DNA of 64,000 bases from assembly GCA_965659665.1 (NCBI GenBank), contig CBFHWU010000011.1, positions 1-64,000 on the forward strand, read 5' to 3'. Position numbers and translations under genes: made by a program. Origin of the DNA: CBFHWU01 sp965659665 (GTDB taxonomy: Bacteria > Bacteroidota > Bacteroidia > Flavobacteriales > Flavobacteriaceae). Each line of letters begins with the position of its first letter. Positions within the stretch are counted from its first letter, which is position 1. Positions 27,319 to 37,098 of this stretch are shown piece after piece. The notes below the pieces were generated by a model, which was not told the DNA's origin, made no database searches, and saw nothing but the letters and a program-made list of their open reading frames with translations.

Positions 27319-29331
27319 TTACTCCTCAAGGGACAAGTGAAAAGTGGAAATAGGGATGTTTTTAGAGTTAACAATTACCCCTGTGGCAGTATCACTCCAT
27401 GCATGTCTCACATGTTTGGGGTGGCTTACTTTTGAGGACGATACAATTACCCTGCAATTATCTACTACTGCTGTGGCGGGATAAAAGTGCATACCGTCTT
27501 CTGAAATTTCTAATTGAGCGGGAGTTGACTTGAGCATTGATAATTTATCATTTAAGCAATCAAATTCAACCACCAAACTGTTAGGGTTACGCTTTATTGA
27601 AATGGGCTTTGATGCGTAATGTTTATCCTCAAGATTATACGTTTTCCCTAATGCTAAGTCGGCTAAACGGTTACCTACTTGTTCTTTTTGCGCAGGGTGT
27701 ATGTTGGCTGGATTTCCAATATCTAAAGTAACTACCATTCCTGTATGTGGAATCGAGCTTGATTTACGTTGTGCATTTCGTAAGGCTGGGGATAAATTAT
27801 TCTTATAATCAAAGGGAGCTATTTGGACAAAGTAGAATGGGAATTCATACCCCCAATTGTTTCGCCAGTTTTTAATCATAGCGGCAAATGATTTTTCGTA
27901 CTCATCTTCAAGACCAACATTAGCTTCTCCCTGATACCAAATCGCCCCTGAAATAGTGTAAGGAATAAGAGGATGAATCATCCCATTATATAGTACTGTT
28001 GGGGAATAAGGGCTGAGTCTTTTGAGATTAGGTCGTTTTTCTGTGTAAGAAATATCTTCTCCTAGTCGATAGAATTTTCTTTCATATAATTCGGCAGTAG
28101 GAAACACTTTCCACACACCTGATAATGAAAGACTATTCTCATTACTTTTTAGTAGAATTGGGGATCCTATAATGGCACTACCCTGGGTGTCTATAACCCG
28201 CATGGCCATAACATTCTTTCCTTGCTTTAGTATTCCTTTTGGGATAGAATAATTTTTTTCTTTGAAACTATTTGCTCCTAATGTTCCTCCCACAAAAGTA
28301 CCGTTGATATAGGAGAGTTCCATATCGTCAACTACACCTAATTGAAGGGAGTAATCGTCTGATAGTTTTTCAATATTAAAAGTTTTTCGCAAAATAGCCG
28401 CTCCATCGAAATCAGAGGTAATTTGGTTCTTAAAAACATTATTATAATCCCCTGGCAGTTCAAGTTCATTCCAATTACTGTCATCAAAATCTAATTTGAT
28501 AAAATCTTGATCGTTGAAGGGTAATCTTTTCCATTTTTCAAGTTCAGTTTCAATCAAATTAGAGCTCGGAAATAAAGAAGGAGCCGAAAAATGGTCAAGG
28601 GGTTCTAACCATTGTTCAAAAGCAATTATGTCCTGATTTAAACTTGGCAACTCACTAAAGAAATTCTTGAAAAGATTCGTTTTTTGTAGTGCATCATTTG
28701 CTATCCAAGACTCAACTGGTGTTCCTCCCCAGCTGCTGTGAATAATGCCGACGGGTACTCCTAATTCTTTGTGAATCTTTTTTGCAAAAAAATAAGCTGT
28801 TGCACTAAACTCGCCAACATATGACGTCTTGCTATCATCCCATGAACCCTCAGCGATCAGCTGAGGATTGACATTTATATTTCTTTCTACATTAAAAAAA
28901 CGAATGTCATAATTGGCTGCATTTTTTATTTCTTTATCAGCGTTTTCAATCAGCTCCTCTGGAGGCCATCCTTCTAATGGCATTTGCATATTACTTTGAC
29001 CTGATGCCAGCCAAACTTCGCCCAAAACTACATTATTTATGTATTGACATGAACTTACATCACAAACCTTTAGTGTAAAGGGCTGACCAGAGTCAGGCAT
29101 TGAAATGCTCATATTCCATGAACCGGTAGCATTTGAAGTTCCTGAAAATTTCCCCCATGGTAAATAAATACTTATTTCTGATTCAGGACTAGCAGTCCCC
29201 CAAAATTGTACCTCAGCATTTCGTTGCAGTACCATATTATCTGTAAATATAGGGGGTAAGCTTACGGTTTTGCTTGGCTGAATATTACATCCAATCAAAA
29301 GGATAAAAATATATGATTGAAACCTCATCAT
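27319..29331 (-). CDS. SGNH carbohydrate acetylesterase ('sialate O-acetylesterase' family)
   Basis: This 670-residue lipoprotein (LLIGC, Cys15) begins with a beta-domain, followed by a split SGNH hydrolase. The nucleophile is Ser113 in LASGQSN, the oxyanion Gly is in HSSWGGTPVES, and the Asn block is WYQGEANV. A jelly-roll insertion (about 280-420) precedes the second half of the hydrolase. In the usual DIHP motif near the catalytic His the Asp is Asn (NIHPAQ). The locus has no sialidase or sialic acid lyase, so the sialate name should not be taken literally; removal of O-acetyl groups from mannose or GlcNAc residues is more likely. It follows the GH92 gene on the same strand by 65 bp. Confidence 0.9.
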   Translation of the reverse strand: MMRFQSYIFILLIGCNIQPSKTVSLPPIFTDNMVLQRNAEVQFWGTASPESEISIYLPWGKFSGTSNATGSWNMSISMPDSGQPFTLKVCDVSSCQYINNVVLGEVWLASGQSNMQMPLEGWPPEELIENADKEIKNAANYDIRFFNVERNINVNPQLIAEGSWDDSKTSYVGEFSATAYFFAKKIHKELGVPVGIIHSSWGGTPVESWIANDALQKTNLFKNFFSELPSLNQDIIAFEQWLEPLDHFSAPSLFPSSNLIETELEKWKRLPFNDQDFIKLDFDDSNWNELELPGDYNNVFKNQITSDFDGAAILRKTFNIEKLSDDYSLQLGVVDDMELSYINGTFVGGTLGANSFKEKNYSIPKGILKQGKNVMAMRVIDTQGSAIIGSPILLKSNENSLSLSGVWKVFPTAELYERKFYRLGEDISYTEKRPNLKRLSPYSPTVLYNGMIHPLIPYTISGAIWYQGEANVGLEDEYEKSFAAMIKNWRNNWGYEFPFYFVQIAPFDYKNNLSPALRNAQRKSSSIPHTGMVVTLDIGNPANIHPAQKEQVGNRLADLALGKTYNLEDKHYASKPISIKRNPNSLVVEFDCLNDKLSMLKSTPAQLEISEDGMHFYPATAVVDNCRVIVSSSKVSHPKHVRHAWSDTATGVIVNSKNIPISTFHLSLEE

Positions 29332-29396
29332 GTTGTTTTTAATGTGCAGGCGATATCAGTATCAACATTGACATTTTGAAATAGCCGAAAGTTCGT

Positions 29397-32333
29397 TTAA
29401 TAATCTACTTGAATTTCATCAACAAAAATCCAGGTCCGACCGTCGTCGTATGTGCTCCCCAAATGCCAACTTGGAATCTTGCCGATTTTTTTTGCGATTA
29501 TTTTTACATATTGATAAGGTTGGTCAAGTTTGCCAAATTCGATTGTTTTTATGTTAATATCGTCTAATTTTTCAATTTTCAGATCTTGTGCTCCTACCAT
29601 TGAAAATGTTTTACCGTCGTTGGAAACATAACATTCCACACGAGAGGGATAAAAAATCCACGGACTTTGGTTACTCAGAAAATTTACCGACACATTATTA
29701 ATAGTTCTTGGCTTACTTAAATTTACGACTGCATGAACATCTTCGTCTAAATATCCTTGCCAAGTACCTGTTCGAAAATCTTCACTTCCCAAAACACCAT
29801 CTATTAGCGCATTATCTCCACCCGCATTGTATTGATTTGAATAAACTGTTTTTAATTCAATCTTTAGATCAGGATTTACTTTCCAGAAATCGGTTTGAAT
29901 GGTGGCACTTGTTTTACCATCAACCACGGCATAGGTTTGAAGTTTAATATCATCTGTTATTGTAATGGGTGTCGTGTACTCTTTAAATGATGTTCCTTTT
30001 TTGGTCGAATAATATATTGCCGCATCAGGTTGGATGCTTTTTAATACGATGTTAGTACGCTCCTTAAACGTTATATCGCCATCTGAAATATAGGGAGGTG
30101 CGGTAATCAAAAAATCATTGATTTGAGTAGAAGGAACAGAGCGATCTTCAGTTCCCCATTCCGTTTTTGTTTTACTCATATCAAAAACTAAGCTTCCTCC
30201 ATTTACGATATCACTATGCGAAAAATAAGAATTTTTAAGCGCCTCTCCATTGAGATTAACTGCTTTAACGTAAAGAGATTTTTCCCCGTTATTTGGCGCG
30301 CTTACCGTAAATTTTTTTCCATTTTCAAGATTAATCGTAGCTGATTTGACAAGGGGTGATCCAATGATATATTCGTTTGAACCAGGAGTTACAGGATAAA
30401 AACCCAAAGCACTGAATATATACCATGCACTCATCTGACCACAATCTTCATTTCCAGAAATTCCATCTGGAGCGTTATGGTAAAGGTCACTTAAAATACG
30501 CCGAACTTTCTCTTGTGTCTTGTGGGGTTTGTTCACGTAATTGTAAAGGTATGCCATGTGGTGACTTGGTTCGTTTCCGTGGGCATACTGTCCGATAAGA
30601 CCTGTAATATCAGCTTGGTTTCTACCTGAAGTTTCAACTTCAGCAGAGAACAATTTGTCAAGCATTTCTTCGTAAGAATCTTTTCCGCCCATCAACGAAA
30701 TATGTCCTGAAATATCTTGCGGAGTATAAAAACTATATTGCCATGAATTGGCTTCAGTATAATTATAATTTACTTCGTATGGATCAAATGGAGCAAACCA
30801 TTTGTTGCGAAAACGTCCTCTCATAAACTTTGTTTTGGGGTCATATACATTTTTATAATATTGTGCACGCTGAATGTATTTTTGATAATCTTCATTTTCG
30901 CCAAGTTCCTTGGCCATGATGGCAATAGTCCAATCGTCATATGCATATTCAAGTGTTTTTGAGACAGATTCCGACTCGGTTTCGACAGGGATATAGCCCA
31001 AGGATTTATAACTGGCTAATCCTAACTTGTCTTGGCTAGCTGAATGTTTCATTGCCGTAAATGCTTTGTCAACATCATAATCCCGTATCCCCTTCATGTA
31101 AGCATCTGCAATAACAGGAACTGCGTGATACCCAATCATACAACCTGTATAATTTGCTGACAAATCCCAAATAGGCATGATACCTCCTTCTTCAAACTTA
31201 TTTATAAATGTTTTGATAAAATCGTTTGTTCGATCTTGTTCAATAATCGTGTATAGTGGATGTGCGGCTCTGTAGGTGTCCCACAACGAAAATACAGTAT
31301 AGTAGGTGGTTTCATTGTCCTGATGGATATTCATATCCATTCCTCTATACCTGCCGTCGACGTCCTGATAGAGGTTAGGTGCTAACATCGTGTGGTAAAG
31401 TGCAGTATAAAAATTTACTTTGTCCGCGTTGTTGTAGGTTTCAACAACAATTTTATTTAATTGTTTTTCCCAGGTTTGGTCAGCTGCCTTTTGTGTATCC
31501 TCAAAGGACTTATTGGATAGCTCTGTTTGTCTGTTTTTATAGGCTCCTTTTTCATCTACGGCAGATATTCCTATGCGAATTTCAAGCGTTTCAGATTCAG
31601 TAGGATCAAATTCAAAAGCTGCTTTTACTGAGTGTCCACTTAAATTTTCGTTCTCAAAACTTACCTGGGTATAGGGTCTTGAAAATTCTAGATTAAAAAA
31701 CAAACGTTGATCTGTTGCCCATGCTTCTGAGAATCGGTATCCTGAAATCTGAGTACTGTCTAAGAGCTGCACTCCAGAATCCAAAACTTTATCGCGGTGA
31801 TCAAGATCAAGAATGACAACTTGTTTGCTCTCTTTTGGAAATTTATATCGATGAATACCACTTCGTTCAGTGACGGTTAATGACACTTCTATTTGGGTGT
31901 CATCCAAACGTACATGGTAATATCCAGGTGTGGCAATCTCGTTGTCGTGTGAAAATGAAGATTTGTAGCCACTTTTTCCATCTGCACCATTATTAAAATT
32001 GACCTTGTTGGTTGGCATCAACAAAACATCTCCATAATCTGAAACACCTGTTCCAGAGAGGTGGGTATGCGAAAATCCATATATATGGTGATCCGAGTAG
32101 TGATATCCAGAACAACCATCCCAGCCATCAAGCCGGGTATCAGGACTCAATTGCATCATCCCGAAAGGTAAAGTTGCTCCTGGATAGGTGTGACCGTGTC
32201 CACCTGTTCCGATGAATGGGTTCACAAATGATGTTAGACTATTTTTGGTGTGATTACTCCTTTTGGTGTATTGTTCGGAACAACCATGTAAAAAGATTGC
32301 CAATACTATAATAATGACCTTATTTTTTTTCAT
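29397..32333 (-). CDS. GH92 alpha-mannosidase
   Basis: This 978-residue lipoprotein (FLHGC, Cys18) is a calcium-dependent exo-alpha-mannosidase of family GH92, whose members remove alpha-1,2-, 1,3-, 1,4- or 1,6-mannose. Family segments include NPFIGTGGHGHTYPGATLPFG (38-58), DGCSGYHYSD and, near residue 670, GNEDCGQMSAWYIFSALGFY, which contains the catalytic acid region. Past the catalytic part are a CHB_HEX_C-like beta domain (PDAAIYYSTKKG...) and a discoidin-like F5/8C domain that may bind sugar. Its linkage preference cannot be read. The 34-bp locus-1 element sits 32 bp upstream of its start. Confidence 0.95.
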   Translation of the reverse strand: MKKNKVIIIVLAIFLHGCSEQYTKRSNHTKNSLTSFVNPFIGTGGHGHTYPGATLPFGMMQLSPDTRLDGWDGCSGYHYSDHHIYGFSHTHLSGTGVSDYGDVLLMPTNKVNFNNGADGKSGYKSSFSHDNEIATPGYYHVRLDDTQIEVSLTVTERSGIHRYKFPKESKQVVILDLDHRDKVLDSGVQLLDSTQISGYRFSEAWATDQRLFFNLEFSRPYTQVSFENENLSGHSVKAAFEFDPTESETLEIRIGISAVDEKGAYKNRQTELSNKSFEDTQKAADQTWEKQLNKIVVETYNNADKVNFYTALYHTMLAPNLYQDVDGRYRGMDMNIHQDNETTYYTVFSLWDTYRAAHPLYTIIEQDRTNDFIKTFINKFEEGGIMPIWDLSANYTGCMIGYHAVPVIADAYMKGIRDYDVDKAFTAMKHSASQDKLGLASYKSLGYIPVETESESVSKTLEYAYDDWTIAIMAKELGENEDYQKYIQRAQYYKNVYDPKTKFMRGRFRNKWFAPFDPYEVNYNYTEANSWQYSFYTPQDISGHISLMGGKDSYEEMLDKLFSAEVETSGRNQADITGLIGQYAHGNEPSHHMAYLYNYVNKPHKTQEKVRRILSDLYHNAPDGISGNEDCGQMSAWYIFSALGFYPVTPGSNEYIIGSPLVKSATINLENGKKFTVSAPNNGEKSLYVKAVNLNGEALKNSYFSHSDIVNGGSLVFDMSKTKTEWGTEDRSVPSTQINDFLITAPPYISDGDITFKERTNIVLKSIQPDAAIYYSTKKGTSFKEYTTPITITDDIKLQTYAVVDGKTSATIQTDFWKVNPDLKIELKTVYSNQYNAGGDNALIDGVLGSEDFRTGTWQGYLDEDVHAVVNLSKPRTINNVSVNFLSNQSPWIFYPSRVECYVSNDGKTFSMVGAQDLKIEKLDDINIKTIEFGKLDQPYQYVKIIAKKIGKIPSWHLGSTYDDGRTWIFVDEIQVDY

Positions 32334-32364
32334 ATTTCAAAATTATACGCTTCACATCATCACA

Positions 32365-32398
32365 ACTAAAAATCATATGCTGCATTTTGACTGCAACA
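32365..32398 (-). promoter_or_regulatory. Locus-1 regulatory element upstream of GH92
   Basis: On the minus strand this reads TGTTGCAGTCAAAATGCAGC followed by ATATGATTTTTAGT. It matches the susC element at 27 of 34 positions, including TTGCAGTCAAA, TGCAG and the final TTAGT. The two genes lie about 15 kb apart on opposite strands, and each copy points at its gene. Two TGCA units 20 bp apart (32515, 32535) occur near the divergent CBM9-like gene but do not otherwise match. Confidence 0.65.
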
Positions 32399-32598
32399 CA
32401 TTATAATCTGTTTAAAATTTCAAAATATTCACGTTTTTTAAAGTTTTAAACCAAACAACAATTAATCTCAGAGGATACAAAATTAATTTTTTTACATAAA
32501 CCCCTTCAAATATGTGCATATTTTTAAGTGTACATGCATCCATGACCATTTATCAACAGATATAAACAAATTAAAATCAATTAGTAAAACTTTCTAAC

Positions 32599-33675
32599 AT
32601 GTCCTTAAATAAATACATACGCAAAACCTTATTATTGACGGGAGTGTTCATTTTCTTTATTACGTGCAACCATGTGAGTCACGTAGACTTACACCTAAAA
32701 AAGCTACCAGAAGCTTATGTTGCGTATTATACAAGTACACCCATTGTCATAGATGGCTTGAGCCAAGAAGTAGCATGGGATAATGCTATATGGTCGAGTG
32801 AGTTTACTGATATTGAGGGAATAAAAACACCAAAATACAACACTAAATTTAAAGCTCTTTGGGACCATGACCATATGTATGTTTTAGCCCGATTATATGA
32901 TCCGCATCTTTGGGGAAATCTTCGCCAACGTGACACAATAATATTTTACAACAATGATTTTGAAATTTTTATTGACCCTGATGGAGATACTCATGATTAC
33001 ATGGAAATTGAAGTTAATGTACTCAACACGGTATGGGATTTGTTTTTAGATAAGCCCTATCGTAATCAGGGCAAAGCTAATTCAAATTGGAATATTCCAG
33101 GATTAAAAACAGCTGTTTCGACTTTAGGAACGATCAATAACGATGATGATGTGGATCAATATTGGGATCTTGAAATAGCCATTCCATGGAAAGATTTAAA
33201 TGAAAAAAATTCGTTGTCATACATCCCGGTTAATGACCATTGGCGAATGAATTTTTCAAGAGTGCATTGGGATCACGATATCGTCAATGGCATGTATAAG
33301 AGAAAAAAAGATAGTTTAAACAATTTTTTCCCTGAATATAATTGGGTTTGGAGTGCTCAAGATAAAATTAATATGCATCTACCCGAAAAGTGGGGATATG
33401 TATTTTTTAGTGCCATGACATCAGCAAATAAAAAGGAATTTAAATATCCCAAAGATGCCGAATTTATCCAATGGATGTACTGTCACTATCGATATTGGTT
33501 GGCTACAGAAAATAATGAAAACGGAACATCAATTTGCCCGAAATCATATCATAAAAAAACGAATATAGAGTTGATAACGGATGAAAATGAAGGGTATTTA
33601 TACTCGAAAAGCCCCATTACCAATAAACCTTACAGAATTAACGCTGAAGGAAAACTCATACCTTTATCTGATTAA
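32599..33675 (+). CDS. CBM9-like carbohydrate-binding lipoprotein
   Basis: This 358-residue lipoprotein (FFITC, Cys23) has a family 9 carbohydrate-binding/DOMON-like beta-sandwich at about 45-270: IVIDGLSQEVAWDNAIWSSEF, then KALWDHDHMYVLARLYDP, DFEIFIDPDGDTHDYMEIEVN and WDLEIAIPWKDL. No catalytic motif is visible. Many Bacteroidetes PULs have such a protein, presumed to bind glycan at the surface. It is divergent from GH92 across a 265-bp gap and 104 bp ahead of the second permease gene. The C-terminal 80 residues match nothing I recognise. Confidence 0.85.
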   Translation: MSLNKYIRKTLLLTGVFIFFITCNHVSHVDLHLKKLPEAYVAYYTSTPIVIDGLSQEVAWDNAIWSSEFTDIEGIKTPKYNTKFKALWDHDHMYVLARLYDPHLWGNLRQRDTIIFYNNDFEIFIDPDGDTHDYMEIEVNVLNTVWDLFLDKPYRNQGKANSNWNIPGLKTAVSTLGTINNDDDVDQYWDLEIAIPWKDLNEKNSLSYIPVNDHWRMNFSRVHWDHDIVNGMYKRKKDSLNNFFPEYNWVWSAQDKINMHLPEKWGYVFFSAMTSANKKEFKYPKDAEFIQWMYCHYRYWLATENNENGTSICPKSYHKKTNIELITDENEGYLYSKSPITNKPYRINAEGKLIPLSD

Positions 33676-33779
33676 AACGAAAACAATTTTTTTTTATATC
33701 ATCTCGTTCAGTTGCCAAAATATCAAGATGTCATTAAAATAAAAATCAATTTAATATTTTTATCAAATCAAAAAATCAA

Positions 33780-35090
33780 ATGAAAAACAACTCTTCCAAC
33801 AAAACTGCTATCGCGATAATAGCGGCTTTATTTTTTATTTTTGGCTTTATAACTTGGGTTAATGGTGCGTTGATTCCTTTTATGAAAACCATTAACGAGC
33901 TCACCGAAGCACAGTCGTATTTGGTGGCCTCGGCCTCTTATATTTCTTTTGTAATCATGGCGTTGCCTGCCTCCTATTTATTACGTAAAACAGGCTATCG
34001 ATTAGGCATGTCGATAGGGTTATTCATTATGGCAGTAGGAGCACTGGTATTTATTCCTGCAGCTGAAGCTCGGACGTACTGGATGTTTCTTGGCGGTATA
34101 TTCATTCAAGGAACTGGAATGACCATTTTGCAAACAGCCGCAAACCCCTACATTACTATACTAGGACCTATTGAAAGTGGTGCTCAACGTATTGCCATCA
34201 TGGGTATTGCCAATAAGGTAGCAGGGGCATTAGGATCTCTAATTTTTGGTGCGATATTGCTCACCGGGATCGACCAAGTAAAAGACCAGCTTGAACATGT
34301 TTCTACAATCGAAAAAGCAGTACTATTGGATCAGATGGCCGACAGTGTATATGTTCCCTATGTTGTTATGGCAGCAGTGCTATTTGTTTTAGGATTACTG
34401 ATGAGCAAAGCACCACTTCCTCATGTGGAAGCAGCTACAGAAGTGAAAACAAATGAACCGACCGAAAAAAATAAAACTATTTTTCAATACCCTCATTTGT
34501 GGTTCGGAATGCTCACCCTTTTTGTCTACGTGGGGGCGGAGGTGATTGCAGGAGATACTATTATTGCATATGGAATTGCATTAGGAATTTCGGCGTCCAA
34601 AGCAAAGTTTTTTACCACTTTTACTCTCATGGCAATGGTTGCTACCTATGCTTTGGGTGTTTTTCTAATTCCAAAATATGTAAGTCAACAAAAAGCGCTT
34701 CAAATTAGTGCTGTGTTGGGGGTCATTTTTAGTATTTGTATATTGACCACTGATGGATTTACTTCGGTATTGTTTGTTGCTGCCTTAGGGATTGCAAATG
34801 CCTTGGTATGGCCAGCTGTTTGGCCGCTTACCCTTGAGGGGCTTGGCCATCATACCAAGACAGCCTCGGCATTGCTTATTATGGCTATTTCGGGAGGGGC
34901 TATTATTCCCCCTTTGTACGGAAGGATTGTCGATCAAAGCAAAGAAGAATTCATTTTAGCAGGTTTAGACAACGCTAATGCTTTGGCCTTGGCTGCTAAG
35001 GAGAGTTATTATATTTTGATCCCTTGCTATGTGATTATATTTGGATTTGCGATTTATTCAAAAAATAAAATAAAAACAATTCATAATTAA
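33780..35090 (+). CDS. Second FucP/NagP-type sugar permease
   Basis: This 436-residue, 12-helix sugar:proton symporter of the same family as the permease at 26 kb carries the hallmarks FGFITWVNGALIPF, MTILQTAANPYITILG and LLIMAISGGAIIPPLYG. A central acidic/lysine-rich cytoplasmic loop (about 215-235) separates the halves. The two permeases are clearly different in sequence, so they probably take different sugars; mannose and GlcNAc are the obvious products of locus 1. The gene leads directly into the DUF4212/symporter pair with 19 bp between them. Confidence 0.92.
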   Translation: MKNNSSNKTAIAIIAALFFIFGFITWVNGALIPFMKTINELTEAQSYLVASASYISFVIMALPASYLLRKTGYRLGMSIGLFIMAVGALVFIPAAEARTYWMFLGGIFIQGTGMTILQTAANPYITILGPIESGAQRIAIMGIANKVAGALGSLIFGAILLTGIDQVKDQLEHVSTIEKAVLLDQMADSVYVPYVVMAAVLFVLGLLMSKAPLPHVEAATEVKTNEPTEKNKTIFQYPHLWFGMLTLFVYVGAEVIAGDTIIAYGIALGISASKAKFFTTFTLMAMVATYALGVFLIPKYVSQQKALQISAVLGVIFSICILTTDGFTSVLFVAALGIANALVWPAVWPLTLEGLGHHTKTASALLIMAISGGAIIPPLYGRIVDQSKEEFILAGLDNANALALAAKESYYILIPCYVIIFGFAIYSKNKIKTIHN

Positions 35091-35109
35091 CTTTAATAAC
35101 CAACAAAAC

Positions 35110-35355
35110 ATGAAAGAAAATATTTATTGGAAAAAAAATATTCAATACATCACTATACTACTCACTCTCTGGTTTGTCGTTTCATACGGCTGTGGTATTT
35201 TATTTGTAGAAAAGCTCAACACCATTCAAATCGGAGGGTTTAAACTCGGCTTTTGGTTTGCTCAACAAGGATCTATTTTTGGGTTTGTGGGAATTATCTT
35301 CACGTATATCTATCTCATGAATCGATTGGATAAAGAACTCAAAAACAAAGAATAG
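35110..35355 (+). CDS. DUF4212 small subunit of a sodium:solute symporter
   Basis: This 81-residue protein has two membrane helices (about 14-35 and 52-73). It belongs to the family of small partners encoded next to ActP-like sodium:solute symporters, with typical IQYITILLTLWFVVSYGCGI and GGFKLGFWFAQQGSIFGFV segments. Its stop codon ends at 35355 and the symporter start begins at the next base, so expression is tightly coupled. Confidence 0.92.
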   Translation: MKENIYWKKNIQYITILLTLWFVVSYGCGILFVEKLNTIQIGGFKLGFWFAQQGSIFGFVGIIFTYIYLMNRLDKELKNKE

Positions 35356-37017
35356 ATGGAACTACAATATTGGATTTGGATTGCTGTGGGGCTTAGTTTT
35401 TTGCTCTACATAGGCATAGCGATTTGGTCGCGAGCGGCTTCAACGAAAGAGTTTTATGTTGCTGGTGGCGGAGTACATCCTATTGCCAATGGGATGGCAA
35501 CTGCTGCCGATTGGATGTCTGCAGCTTCGTTTATTTCCATGGCTGGCATCATTTCTTTTAGTGGATATGATGGTTCGGTATACCTCATGGGTTGGACGGG
35601 TGGCTATGTGTTGTTAGCGCTTCTCTTAGCACCATATCTGCGTAAATTTGGTAAATTTACCGTTCCGGATTTTATAGGAGACCGGTATTATTCGAATGCC
35701 GCTCGATTGGTTGCTGTTTTTTGTACACTTATCGTATCGTTTACTTATATCGCTGGGCAAATGCGTGGCGTAGGAGTGGTGTTTTCTAGATATTTAGAGG
35801 TGGATATTGTAACGGGGGTACTTATCGGAATGGGAATAGTGCTGTTTTATGCTGTTTTGGGAGGAATGAAAGGAATAACCTATACGCAAGTGGCTCAATA
35901 CTGTGTATTGATTTTTGCTTTCATGGTTCCGGCAGTGTTTATTTCTTTTCTGGTGACTGGTAATGTAATTCCTCAACTCGGATTCGGTTCTAGTGACGCT
36001 GAGGGTGTATTTCTGTTGGACAAATTAGATGGCTTACACAAGGACTTGGGCTTTCATGAATACACTTCAGGAAGTAAATCTACATTTGATGTTTTTTGTA
36101 TTACGATGGCTCTTATGGTGGGAACTGCAGGACTTCCGCATGTGATTGTGCGGTTCTTCACCGTAAAAAAAGTGAGTGACGCACGAAAATCTGCCGGCTG
36201 GGCACTGTTGTTTATCGCAATTTTATACACTACAGCACCTGCTATTGCAGTGTTTTCACGAACTAACCTTATCGAAACCGTGAGTAACCAACCCCATAGT
36301 CAAATGCCAGAGTGGTTTGACAAATGGGAAACTACAGGACTTTTGAATTTTTCAGACAAAAACAACGATGGATTGATCCAATATACAGCAGATGCCTCAA
36401 CCAATGAGCTTGTGGTTGATGCGGATATAATGGTACTGGCCAATCCTGAAATTGCACAGCTCCCAAATTGGGTGATTGCCCTTTTGGCAGCAGGCGCTTT
36501 AGCTGCTGCACTTTCTACAGCAGCGGGACTTTTGTTAGTGATTTCATCGGCGGTTTCTCATGATTTACTAAAAAAAATTGTAATGCCTAAAATCTCTGAT
36601 AAAGGAGAACTCATTGCCGCTCGTATCGCCGCTACTGCAGCTGTTTGTTTAGCGGGCTATTTTGGGATCAATCCGCCAGGGTTTGTGGCGGCAACAGTAG
36701 CTTTAGCCTTTGGGCTGGCTGCTTCTTCCTTTTTTCCCGCTATTTTGTTGGGAATTTTTTCTAAAAGAATCAATAAAGAAGGGGTGATATGTGGAATGTT
36801 GGTCGGTATTTTGCTGATGTTATTTTATATGCTTAAATTTAAGTTTGGATGGTTTGGTGGGGGAGATCAAGCGGACTGGTGGTTTGGAATTTCACCCGAA
36901 GGATTTGGTACTTTGGCCATGATGGCTAACTTTATCGTTACCCTTTTAGTAAGTTATCAAACCCCGAAGCCCAATAAAGAAATTCAACAACTCGTTGAAA
37001 ATATACGAAAACCTTAA
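35356..37017 (+). CDS. Sodium:solute symporter, ActP-like large subunit
   Basis: This 553-residue inner-membrane protein of the sodium:solute symporter superfamily has about 13 helices. Recognisable parts are EFYVAGGGVHPIANGMATAADWMSAASF near the N-terminus, SFTYIAGQMRGVGVVFSRYL and LAAGALAAALSTAAGLLLVISSAVSHD. The subgroup that pairs with DUF4212 includes acetate and other monocarboxylate carriers. Its place at the end of a deacetylating glycan locus fits acetate uptake, but the cargo is inferred only. A residue 325-375 loop with a DKNNDGLIQY stretch is EF-hand-like. It is followed by a strong terminator. Confidence 0.92.
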   Translation: MELQYWIWIAVGLSFLLYIGIAIWSRAASTKEFYVAGGGVHPIANGMATAADWMSAASFISMAGIISFSGYDGSVYLMGWTGGYVLLALLLAPYLRKFGKFTVPDFIGDRYYSNAARLVAVFCTLIVSFTYIAGQMRGVGVVFSRYLEVDIVTGVLIGMGIVLFYAVLGGMKGITYTQVAQYCVLIFAFMVPAVFISFLVTGNVIPQLGFGSSDAEGVFLLDKLDGLHKDLGFHEYTSGSKSTFDVFCITMALMVGTAGLPHVIVRFFTVKKVSDARKSAGWALLFIAILYTTAPAIAVFSRTNLIETVSNQPHSQMPEWFDKWETTGLLNFSDKNNDGLIQYTADASTNELVVDADIMVLANPEIAQLPNWVIALLAAGALAAALSTAAGLLLVISSAVSHDLLKKIVMPKISDKGELIAARIAATAAVCLAGYFGINPPGFVAATVALAFGLAASSFFPAILLGIFSKRINKEGVICGMLVGILLMLFYMLKFKFGWFGGGDQADWWFGISPEGFGTLAMMANFIVTLLVSYQTPKPNKEIQQLVENIRKP

Positions 37018-37063
37018 CACAACTAGTGATAGAGCTCTTTTGACCAAATGGGCATTATTATCC

Positions 37064-37098
37064 AAAAAAACTCCTTTACTTAAAAGGAGTTTTTTTTT
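37064..37098 (+). terminator. Intrinsic terminator after the symporter
   Basis: The stem AACTCCTTT/AAAGGAGTT with a TACTTA-type loop is preceded by an A-run and followed by eight or more T (to 37098). It closes the permease-DUF4212-symporter unit and separates locus 1 from locus 2. Confidence 0.9.

Noticed and set aside
27319..32333. Sialic acid catabolism
   Set aside because: Only the acetylesterase family name suggests it. No sialidase, neuraminate lyase, epimerase or kinase gene is in the window.
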